A stretch of DNA of 64,000 bases from Simmondsia chinensis (taxonomy: Eukaryota; Streptophyta; Magnoliopsida; Caryophyllales; Simmondsiaceae), in NCBI GenBank assembly GCA_018398585.1, contig JAGTTD010000001.1, positions 14,510,501 to 14,574,500 of the forward strand, written 5' to 3'. Every line of letters starts with the position of its first letter. Position 1 is the first letter of the stretch. Position numbers and translations under genes: made by a program. Below the pieces are notes generated by a model that saw only the letters and a program-made list of their open reading frames with translations, was not told the DNA's origin and made no database searches. Shown here one piece after another: positions 20,941-30,905 of this stretch.

Positions 20941-21858
20941 TCATCATGGGAACTAGGCATCCAGTGAAAAGCTCGAATTACCACCTACTAGACATGGACA
21001 CCAATTAAGCACCATGACATTTAGGAAACCCCCTTCTAGGATCCAATTTTGTAATGTTTGCAGAAGAAATCAGCCCAGAAATGAGGAGGTTAGTCCCTCT
21101 GGCCTTACAAAAACTCGAAAGAGGAGGCAGCTATGGAAGAAGGCAGCTTAGCGGAGAACATTGCTTAATACTTGCTTAACTAGGCTGTCTCAAGAGGAAA
21201 CAAGAGTTTGCAAGGGCAAGCAAACTGAGCAGATGAATCTCGAGGTTTAAATGACTGACTCCAGGCCTTTTACTACTACTGGGTAGAGGATAGACGCAAG
21301 AAGATTGAGAGATGGGCTTGCCTTTCATCCTGTGAAGGGCGAGAGTCTTGGTGGGATCAGCTTGCCAAGAATTCCCTTGTTTAGGAAATAGTTGAGGACG
21401 AGGAGTACTTCCCCCTCAACATTAACTTAGTGGAACCTCTAGGCCTTGTTAACCCAACATGGTCTGATATAGAGAATGATTTCCATGATGAGGACTTTCC
21501 CTAACCAAAGGAGGAGTCTCAAACCTCTAGGGTTGACGAAAATCATCCTCTAGAGCAGGATACGCCAATGAATGGCACTCCTCAACACCAAGATTAGAAC
21601 ACATCCATGGCTGTCAACCTAGAAAAGGGAACAGCCCAAGGGATTCAGATTCAATTTGGGACAGTCCCAGAAACGTTGATATTAGAACTGCATTACTCCT
21701 TCCTTTAGAGTTCATGGGCAACTGACACTTACTAAGGCCATGAGGGAGACGTTATAGCATCAGGCAAGGATCCTCAAGTGGAGCTTGTGGCTGAAGTAGT
21801 AGTCACCAATGGTAACCCTGACCCGTTGTTTTTTAAAGTTAATGCCCCAACATTCTAA
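20941..21858 (+). pseudogene. Element F gag remnant (Ogre/Tat gypsy)
   Basis: Plus-strand frames with stops. Readable are FYYYWVEDRRKKIERWA, EYFPLNINLVEPLGLVNP and a frame starting MAVNLEKGTAQGIQIQFG. The stretch lies directly upstream of the F protease in the same orientation. No zinc knuckle was recognised. Confidence 0.45.
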
Positions 21859-22494
21859 TTGCCTAATGAATCACCTGACATAATGAAGATGATGTTTGAT
21901 GGGTCTAATACTACCAATAAACACATCAAGCCCCTATTTATCAAGGCCAAATTTTATGCTGTAGTGGTGAACAGGTTCTTTGTGGACAATGGCACGGCCA
22001 TCAACGTTCTACCTACATATATGTTGGGGGTCACTGGTAAATCTTGAGAGGATCTAATTACTTCAGATGTTGGAATATATGGGTTATCTGGAGCTACTAC
22101 AGAATCTGAAGGGGTCATCCTGATTAACTTAACATTTGGCAGCCTAAGCAAGCTGACATCTTTCTTTGCAGTGGATACTACCTCGAGCTATAATGCTCTA
22201 CTCGGGAGAGATTGGTTACATGCCAATTATCGTATGCTTTCTTCAGTTCACCAATCATTAATCTTCTGGAACCATCACAAGTATGAGGTTGCTATGGAAG
22301 ATAACAGGCCGTTCAGGACTTGCTCTAACTATGTGGAGGCAAAACTCTACGAAGACGGTGTGGGACCGCTTTATGTTAAAGGGACCACTCAACAATCTAC
22401 CCAACGACAGGACACGATTGCCATCCTTGACAACCAATTGACTGAAGCTGAGCTTGGTCCGTTGGATGTAGAGTCTGAAGGCTCTGACTTCTGA
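21859..22494 (+). pseudogene. Element F aspartic protease
   Basis: It contains KAKFYAVVVNRFFVDNGTAI followed by NVLPTYM. This is the Ogre/Tat protease core, in which the DSG triad position is typically D-x-G within VDxGAAINxLP; here it is DNG. Downstream TTSSYNALLGRDWLHANY matches the ALLGRDWLH motif. There is one frame change between 22047 and 22171. Confidence 0.78.
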
Positions 22495-22731
22495 GGATGC
22501 ATGAGGGCCTTCTTGAAGGAGAAGACTTCCAAGGCGTGGCAGAACCCTAATGCGGAGGGGCCAAGACCTCCCATTAATAGCCTAAGAGGCCATTTCCACA
22601 GCGCTAGCAAGGCTCGTGGCCTAGCATGCTAAGGATCAACTTTGGACCGAGAAGCCTTTCAATGGTTTTTAGGTCCATACCGCACTAAAGGAGGAGCTAG
22701 AACTCTCTGACTTTAGAGCAGCACAGCCAAA

Positions 22732-23606
22732 ATGGAGGATTGGAGGGCTGAAGTCCAAGATCCCTTCCTTGAGGTCAATTTGGGCTCAACAGAAGACCCA
22801 AGACCTGCCTATCTGAGTGCTCTTCTTTCTCAAGACCAAATAACGCAGTACCCGACTTTGCTTCGCAAAAACAAGGATTATTTCACTTGTGATCATCATG
22901 AGATGCCTGGCCTAGATAGAAAGGTAGTTAAGCATAGGCTTCCTCTCAAGCAAGGTTCAAGACCCATCATTTAGGCCCAAAAGAGAATGTCCCAACAGGT
23001 TATCAATTTGGTCAAGGAAGAGATTGAAAGGCTCTTTGAGGCTAAGTTTATCAGGACTATCAGGTACATCGAACGGATGGCAAAAATTGTTCCTATCATT
23101 AAAAAGAATGGAAAAATCGGGGTCTGTATTGATTTCAGGGATCTGATTGCAGCCACCCAGAAGGACGAATACCCAATGCCAATTGCTAATGTGCTCAGCT
23201 TTGTGGCATGAAGTTTTATCCTTCATGGAAGGCTGTTGTGGGTACTACCAATTTATGATGCTTCAAAGGATACCCATAAGACAACATTCAGGTGCCCTGG
23301 GTCAATAGGGACGTTTGAGTGGGTGTCTATGCCATTTGGTTTGAGGAACATCGGCGCAACCTATCAAAGAGCCGTGAACATGATCTTTCATGATCTCATT
23401 ATAGATGAATACTTGGATACTTGGATGACATTATGGTCAAATCAAAATCCCGAGTTGAATACTTGGATGATTTAAGGTGCGTGTTCCTTAGAATGAGGGC
23501 CCATAACCTCAAGATGAATCCATTAAAGTGTGCTTTTGGCGTGCATGCTGGAAACTTTTTGGGTTTTCCGGTGCACCAAAGCGGCATTGAGGTGGATATT
23601 AATTAG
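22732..23606 (+). pseudogene. Element F reverse transcriptase
   Basis: Landmarks are KDYFTCDHHEMPGLDRKVVK, EEIERLFEAKFIRT, VCIDFRDLIAATQKDEYPMP, GSIGTFEWVSMPFGLRNIGA, and a catalytic MDDIMVKSKSRVEYL (YMDD-type; a short duplication near 23410-23430 repeats the ..LDTWM segment). It ends LKMNPLKCAFGVHAGNFLGF. It is fragmented by stops at about 22972, 23209 and 23473. Confidence 0.85.
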
Positions 23607-24533
23607 ACTAAGACCATCCAACATGCCAAACCGCCTTCAAATAAAAAGAAGCTTCAACGCTTCCTGGGGCAGGTTAATTTTCTAAGACATTTTATATCAA
23701 ATGTTGCAGGAAAAACAAAAGTATTCTCTCCATTACAAAGGCTCAAATCTAAGAAATACTTCAAGTGGGACGAGCCACATCAAACAACCTTCGAGACTAT
23801 CAAGGAGTACTTGATTAGGTCCCCAGTCCTTATTCCATCAAAGCAGGGCAAACATTTGAATATCTATGTCTCTCCTTCTAAGGAATTTGTTAGTTGTTTT
23901 CTTGTACAAGACAATGAGCAAAGGTTTGAACAGGCTATGTTCTACCTTTGTCGTTGCTTAAAAGAATGTGAAATAAAATACTCCTTGATTGAAAAATTGT
24001 GTCTATCGTTATTCTAAGCATCAGTAAAATTGAGACATTACTTCTTAGCATTTACTATATATATAGTTGCACAGATAGATGTCCTTATATACATGCTCGA
24101 TAGACCATTTACAAGGGGAAGGCTAAACAAGTGGAGTATAGCTCTACTTTAGTTTGAGTTGGTTTACATACCACAAAAGTCAATAAAGGGCCATGCCTTA
24201 GCCGCCTTTGTAGCTAACCCCCCAAATATTAATACTTGCTTGGACTTTGAGCTAGACCAACTCTTGGCAGTGGAAATGGTCCCTTGGAAGTTATTCTTCG
24301 ATAAATTAATGACCAATTCAAGTGCTGGAGTTGGAATTGTGATAGAATCTCCTGTCGGGATCATCACTAAATTTGCTGTTACTTTAGTTGGCAGATGGTC
24401 TAACAATATGGTAGAGTATGAAGCATTGATAATAGGCCTACAAACTTTCTTGGAAATGCAAGTCCTCAATGTTATCATCAAGGGGGATTCGCAGCTAGTA
24501 ATTTGCCAAGTAAAAGGGAAATTTCATTGTTGA
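23607..24533 (+). pseudogene. Element F RNase H
   Basis: The thumb/connection shows KKKLQRFLGQVNFLRHF and RSPVLIPSKQGKHLNIYVS. The domain includes PWKLFFDKLMTNSSAGVGIV (the DGS.. position is degenerate) and NNMVEYEALIIGLQTFLEM, the archaeal-type second RNase H seen in Tat/Ogre elements. Several stops. Confidence 0.8.
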
Positions 24534-24599
24534 AGCAGTACGTCAAATCGATACTTATCAATAGTACATAAGCTATTGAGTAAGTTCGAATGGTGTGTA

Positions 24600-25997
24600 G
24601 TTTGAACATATTCCCAGGGAACAAAACAAAGCATCCAATGACTTGGCTCAATTAATCAGGGTATAAATTGCGTAGGACTTGATGCGAAGAAACCTGGTCA
24701 TTAAAACTAAAGTTTTAGACTGCGACATTGAGTCTTTCAGTCTTGAGTGCAAAGCAGTGCCAATTGAACACTTAGAATGCATTGAAACCCATCAAACTAT
24801 CCTGAGTCAACATAAAGATTGGAGGAAGCCTTTAATGGATTACTTCAAGAACCCTTAAGACTATGTTAAGGATAGAAAGATGAAATGAGGGCTCATAGAT
24901 TCCATCTTGATGATGAATCTGGAAGACATATATAAAAGGGACACTAGTGGAGTGCTTCTCAAGTGCCTTGACTTGGACAAAGCAATGCAAGTAATGGTAG
25001 GAACCCATGAGGTTATTAGTAGAACCCATCTAGCTGGCAACAAAATGCACTAGCTCATTAGACGTTCTGAGCATTACTGGCCATCAATGATGGATGACTG
25101 CATAAAGTATGCCAAGGGGGGCAGAGTATGGCAAAGACATGGTCATGTGCCAAGAGTCCCTGCCGCTTAAATGCATGCTATTGTCAAACCCTAGCCATTT
25201 AGAGGCTGGGCATTGGACATCATAGGAGAAACTAACCCTCCTTCTAGCAAACAACACTCTTACATTCTCGTGGCCACGGATTATTTCACAAAGTTGGTGG
25301 AGGCCAAGCCATAAAGAAACGTCAATCTGTAAGATGTGATTGATTGTATCAAAGAGTACATCATGTGTAGGTTTAGTATCCCAAAAACCATTGTTGTGGA
25401 CCAAGCTAGAGTGTTCAATGGAGCTGAAGTTAAGGCATTTACCAAGAGTTTTAACCTAGAAATTTTGGACTCAACCCCTTACTATGCTCAAACCAATGGC
25501 CTGGCAGAGTCAACCAACATGATTTTGAAGGCCAAAATTTAAAAAAATGATTTGAGGATAATCCTAGGAAGTGGCATGAATTGCTGCGAAATGCCCTTTG
25601 GGCTTACAAGATCTCTAAATGAGACACGCAACTAGGACAACTCCCTTCCGTTTAATGCATGGCCATGATTCTATGCTCCTAACGGAAGTTACAGTTCAGT
25701 CTATTAGACTAGCTCATCAAGGGAGGTTTTCTCAACTTGAGTGTAAGTGGGCTATGATGGACGAACTAGCTAACTTAGATAAGTTAGGCTTGATGCTCTT
25801 CACAAGTTGGAAGCACTTAATAAGAGGGTGGCAAAAGCCTACAACAAACGTATCAAGCCTAGGTCTTTTGACTTAGGAGATTTGGTCTAGAAAATGGTTT
25901 TACCCATGGGCCAGAAGGATCGTGTCTTTGGGAAATGGTCCCCAAACTAGCAAGGCCTGTTGAGAGTCATTGAGGTGGTGCTTGGAGGCAATGCTTA
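24600..25997 (+). pseudogene. Element F integrase, 5' part (interrupted by D)
   Basis: Readable pieces are DWRKPLMDYFKNP (the linker typical of Ogre), RSEHYWPSMMDDCIKYAK, RGWALDIIGETNPPSSKQHS, ILVATDYFTKLVEAKP, IPKTIVVDQARVFNG, TPYYAQTNGLAES and TTPFRLMHGHDSMLLTEV. The catalytic-core order is preserved. The frame GGNAY at 25982-25997 is cut by element D and resumes at 30579. Confidence 0.82.
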
Positions 25998-26424
25998 TGT
26001 TATGTTTGTGGTTAATTCACAAACGTAAGTTAAGATAAGAGAGTATGAGATGAGAAAGAATATAAGGTTTAGATGAGAGAAAGAAGGGAAAGGAGATGAG
26101 GAAGTAGAGAGGATATCAACGATATCAATTCATTCATCAAAGTTATGAGATGACAAGCCTAAGCCTTACTATTTATACTACTTACATGATATGATCTATT
26201 ACATTGCATCTAACTCATACTATAACCACCAACCACCCACTAAGCCGCCACTATTGACCGGCATTGACCACCTAAGCTCTAGGCTTCACTTATTACATGA
26301 CTTCACCAAAGCTTAAGCTACTAATTACAATATCAACTAGCTATTACAACTCAATAGGCTCGATTCCACGCCTTATTACATGTATACTTTATTTCATATG
26401 CCCCCTATTATGAGAATCATAACA
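25998..26424 (-). repeat. 3' LTR of element D
   Basis: It runs TGTTATGTTTGTGG to GAATCATAACA. It shares the GAGTATGAGATGAGAAAG block with element E. It lacks a short direct duplication (TATCAACTA-CTATTA) present in the other LTR. Confidence 0.9.
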
Positions 26425-26954
26425 ATACTCCCCCTTTAAAAGATTCTTGTCCCCAAGAATCAAGAAGAAGCTTGAAGCTTGAAGAACAAATGCCACAATA
26501 GGAAAAAGCGAGCTAAACATGAAGCAAACTTGGATGTAGAGCTGCAGCTAGAAATGCAGCAACATCTGAAGTAGCCTAAACACACCAGCAGCAGCAACTT
26601 AACCAATTAATTAACACATAACAGCCTTAACATTAATCTTACAGCAGCATGACAGCAAAAGAACATCAGCAACAGCAAGAGCACATATGAATCTAAATTT
26701 TAAGCTGGAAACTTGCTATTACTTATCGTTGTGGAAGGGAGACCTGTAATTGATGAACTCATGCTGAAGTCTGCAATTAAGGAACTCTGGGTGCTGAAAC
26801 TTTGTTGTGATTCGCAGCTGCAGTTGAGCATGATTCTTGTTTCTGCACATTATTAGCATTTGGGATGTATTGTACCCTTCTGATGGTCAAACAGATCAAA
26901 CCAAACATCACAACACCTCATGAAGCAGTTAACACAGCCCAAACTTCTGTCTTG

Positions 26955-28058
26955 CTATAGAGAATCACCCCACGCCTCAGAACTTCTGAATTTCCACTTG
27001 TAGGATGCTGCACAACAGGTTTTGTATGTCATTAATCCCATAAAAATGCATTTGAAGTCCTTTAACACCTCGGGAGGCCGTCCCAACTCAAACCAAGAAA
27101 ACCAAACATCAAAATCAGCTTGTAGGCATTTTCCATTGCAGCTCAAACAGCCCCATTTCTTGATCATGGTAATCGAACACAATGCAGGTCCATAAGGATG
27201 CAGCTGTAACCCCAAAACTTCAATGGTTACTTTGTCCTCAGCTGAAACCATGGAGACAAACGACTTGTAAATGTCCTCCCAATAGCATAGCTGCATGTAG
27301 GAGACCCTATTGATCAAGACTCCACTCAAAACAAGAATTATATCATCCCGAACTTGCCGATCGGCATGCCGAAAGTGCATATTAGCTACTGGGATCTAAT
27401 TTTTTGCTGATTTAACATGCTCTGCAGTAGTAACTTCCAACTTATTTAGCTCACACAACCACTTACTGAACCAACTCATGACATGCTCAACACATCCTTG
27501 ATTGCTTTCCAATTGCACCGAAGTTTGCTGCAGAATCCAGAAGCTCAGCAGCACAAACCTGATGCAATCCATAACCACATATTGCCGCTCGGTGTATGTC
27601 CATGTGGAAGCTACTTGAAGTGAACAAGTTATTACATCTTCTAAAAGACATAATAGCCCAATCAAACCAAATCTGAACAGCTCATTCACAAATGACAGCG
27701 AAGAATCTCCCCAAGAATGTTCTGCATCCTCAAAAACCTGTAATTTATTCATTCCTGGATCAAACGGTCTGCCAGCACCAATTACATCACCAAAATCACC
27801 CCTTGAACTGATGTGGATCAGATTAAAAGTCTGTCTTCCCACATTACAACATGTGTACACATCCCTCAGCTCAATTGTTTGCATACGAACCAGATTTTGG
27901 GTGCCATGAACCTTGAAACGCAGCCTTGCAGCTTGAGTGCTTCTTTTCAACAAAAATTCGACTCTTCTCAGCTTCATATAGTCTTGAGAGTCCTCTCCCG
28001 GATCAGGAGGCAACTTATCACAATATTTTGCACTTGGATAAGTCACAATTCTACTCAA
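26955..28058 (-). pseudogene. Element D accessory ORF (shared with element A), function unknown
   Basis: Frames at 27396-28058 (220 codons) and 26955-27380 (141 codons) together match the element A coding region in order: VFEDAEHSWGDSSLSFVNEL, LESNQGCVEHVMSWFSKWLC, AEHVKSAKN, MHFRHADRQVRDDI and WFELGRPPEVLKDF. The two frames are separated by a stop near 27396. No domain recognised, and no membrane segment is obvious. Conservation between two elements with different LTRs suggests it was once a selected protein. Confidence 0.5.
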
Positions 28059-29122
28059 AAGAAGGAATAGATCATGCCCGGATAGTACATTTCAGCCACT
28101 ATACACTCGTAATCTCTCACCCAACACAAGAGACCTTGCTCAACCTCCAAGATGATGTTGTTCTGGTCCCAAGTTAACACTCCATCATGCCCAAAAGTGA
28201 ACTTAGACACGCCCTGCTCTGCATTTGATGATATTGCCGCAGCAATAACTGTCTTTTTAACAGAATGACATTGCTCAGCAGAGAAAGTGCCTCCATTCTG
28301 CATATAAGCTTGCCATGGGATAACACTTAACAGGTTTGGAGATGTTTGCAATGAAATCTCAGCAGTGGCATCAATTATTTTGGTTGGAATCACAAAATCC
28401 GCAGCAACTAACCCTTGTACACCAGCATACATAACTGAAGCTTGTGTACCAGCATATACATCAGTAGAAGCAGCAACTTGAGTTAACTTTTGTTGATCAT
28501 CAAACCTCATAGGTTGCAACACAACTTTATGCTTCAATTTCTTCTATGTAATCTTCTTTGTTTCCCAAAATTCTTTCAATGCGTCGTTAAGATGATTCTT
28601 CTTCACTTTACTCTTTGCACTCTTTATCATTCCCATGACATGAAAATCGTATTCCCATTCCTGAAGCATGTCATACTGTGGCTCATCCTCTTCAAAATAC
28701 TTTAACTCTAGCAAAGAGTCTTCATAAAGATCATCACGTTCAACCTCAGTTTCATCCAACTCGTGTTCATCAACTACGGCATTACCTTGATCCAATTCTT
28801 CTTCAACTACATTAAGTGGCTCCACAATGTGCACTTCAGCTACTGCGGAAGAGTTTGGCCTTCGACATTGTTCTTGAATTTCAGCTAATTTCACTTCAAT
28901 TTCCTCCCTACACTGATCCCAATGCTTGTTAATCCTATCCACCAATTCTTGTGATTGACAAATGACCTGATCAGATCCCTCCATTACAATCGACTGAGCT
29001 TGCTGTTCAATCTTCACGTTGTTTTGCTGGTTCATTTGAAGTATCCATTCAGCATTAGATTTCTAGAATTGATCAAACATTGTCTTCAACCAATTCGGAA
29101 TTGTTACATCACAACAATCCAT
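28055..29122 (-). pseudogene. Element D gag-derived coiled-coil ORF with novel C-terminus
   Basis: From an ATG at about 29122 (MDCCDVTIPNWLK) the frame is broken once near 29065, then reads 28544-29035. The coiled coil (QMNQQNNVKIEQQAQSI, CQSQELVDRIN, EVKLAEIQEQCRRPNSSAV) matches the gag N-terminus of element B. A highly acidic stretch then replaces the gag core. After a stop at 28544-28546, a frame of 160 codons (28055-28537) of unknown type follows, with GLVAADFVIPTKI and GGTFSAEQCHSVKK. It looks like a chimera of chromovirus gag and unrelated sequence. Confidence 0.6.
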
Positions 29123-30118
29123 AATCGCTCTTTAAACTTCACACTGAATGATTTTCAAGTTAACCGCAGCACCAAGTATTGTTAAGATCGACAATTATCT
29201 GGATTTCAAGATCGGTTTTAAGAATCACCTCAGATTCCAACCCTAACTGACGCGATTCGAACAGAGGAACTCTAACAAAACTCTAACCGCAATGTTAGTT
29301 GAGTAATTCGACCTAAACTTCTGAATTAAGCTCGGCTCTAACTCGCAATCAAGTCCTCAACACAATACCTAAAGTGAACTTCACGAACGAAATCAGGTTT
29401 CAACAATTTTCGTTGCTCCTTTCTACTGTCAGAATTCGCCTATGTTGTCAGAGTTCTCGTTACATAAAATTCTTAAGAATCAACGTAGAACCTGACGAAT
29501 TCTCACCACTTCTAAGCTTATCAACACAATTTCATCACAATCTAGCAAGAAGAATAGAATTGAATCGAGTTTGAACTTGCTGTTCAGAACAGTTACCTCA
29601 ACTTCAATTTCTGAGTTTTAGAATCTGATTAAACCTCTATTCACCTTGTTTTGTGATCTTTTGATGATGATCAAGTGCAATGTGGATCAATTAGCTCACT
29701 TGTAACTTCTTCGCAACAGGTCAACTGAGCGGCTGATCAAGAACAACTAGCTCAGCACCAATTTCAGCAACTGAATATTGCTTCAGCACTTAACTTCTAC
29801 AGCAATTTGCTTGATTGATTCCTTTGAATTTCAATCTGAATCAGCTTGATGTTGAATATACTCAACAATACTGATCAATTTAACTTTTGTTCTATGTAAT
29901 TCACTCAATTATAATCCCAACCGAGCAATTTTCCCAGGCCTTGCAGTCATAATTGCAGTAACTACCAAACACTACTTTAAAATTCAAAATTGAATTCTGA
30001 TCACCAAATCTAAACTAAATTTGTAACACAATTATTTTTTATTGATTAATTGCAATACGATTAATCGTATTTTGTAATTTCTTTCCGGATATAAGCTTGA
30101 TTCGGAAGCCAAAACAAG

Positions 30119-30130
30119 GCTCTGATACCA
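30119..30130 (-). other. Primer-binding site of element D (tRNA-Met)
   Basis: GCTCTGATACCA is the exact reverse complement of TGGTATCAGAGC. It is two bases from the 5' LTR. Confidence 0.9.
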
Positions 30131-30132
30131 AT

Positions 30133-30578
30133 TGTTACGTTTGTGGTTAATTCACAAACGTAAGTTAGGATAAGAGAGTATGAGATGAGAAAGAATATAG
30201 AGTTTAGATGAGAGAAAGAAGGGAAAGGAGGTGAGGAAGAAGAGAAGATATCAAAGATATCAATTCATTCATCAAAGTTATGAGATTACAAGCCTAAGCC
30301 TTACTATTTATACTACTTATATAATATGATCTATTACATTGCATCTAACTCATACTATAACCACCAACCACCCACTAAGCCGCCACTATTGATCGGCATT
30401 GACCACCTAAGCTCTAGACTTCACTTATTACATGACTTCGCCAAAGCTTAAGCTACTAATTACAATATCAACTAACTATTAAAATATCAACTAGCTATTA
30501 CAACTCAATAGGCTCAATTCCACGCCTTATTACATTTATACTTTATTTCATATGCCCCCTATTATGAGAATCATAACA
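30133..30578 (-). repeat. 5' LTR of element D
   Basis: It runs TGTTACGTTTGTGG to GAATCATAACA. A perfect 11-bp inverted repeat, 30135-30145 with 30153-30163 and a 7-base spacer, lies at the U5 end. Confidence 0.92.
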
Positions 30579-30785
30579 TCTTACTTACTCCAAGATCTAG
30601 CTGGAAGAACTCACTCGAGGGCTATCAAAGGAAGGTTCTTGAAGAAATATGTGCCATCAATCCGGGATTCTAACAACAATGTCCTTAATACAAATTCGCG
30701 GAGCTATGACCTCCATTTCAATATCATTGTCTCGAGGATCAACTCCATGATCCTTAGGATAAGAAAACAAAGAAAAAGAAAATGA
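30579..30785 (+). pseudogene. Element F pol C-terminal end
   Basis: The frame reads LLQDLAGRTHSRAIKGRFLK followed by KYVPSI. It is the usual Tat/Ogre integrase tail (..DLxGxxLPRAINGRFLKRYYP) and continues the frame cut at 25997. Confidence 0.75.
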
Positions 30786-30905
30786 ACCACCAATCTGAGA
30801 GATGTATTGGACAAAATGCGCAGTTCATTAATTATGGGAGAGTAAATGGCTTACATACAAAAATCACAAGTAACTTCTACAGCTAAAATCTCTTTACAAG
30901 AAATA

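Larger units (their letters stand above)
25998..30578 (-). mobile_element. Element D: complete non-autonomous LTR retrotransposon
   Basis: LTRs (25998-26424 and 30133-30578) flank 3.7 kb. The orientation is minus: tRNA-Met primer site at 30119-30130, polypurine tract at about 26425-26442. The target site is GCTTA on the left (25993-25997) and TCTTA on the right (30579-30583). Removing D plus one repeat restores the F reading frame across the junction. No polymerase domains. It encodes a gag-type coiled coil like that of B, plus the unknown accessory frame shared with A. Confidence 0.92.
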
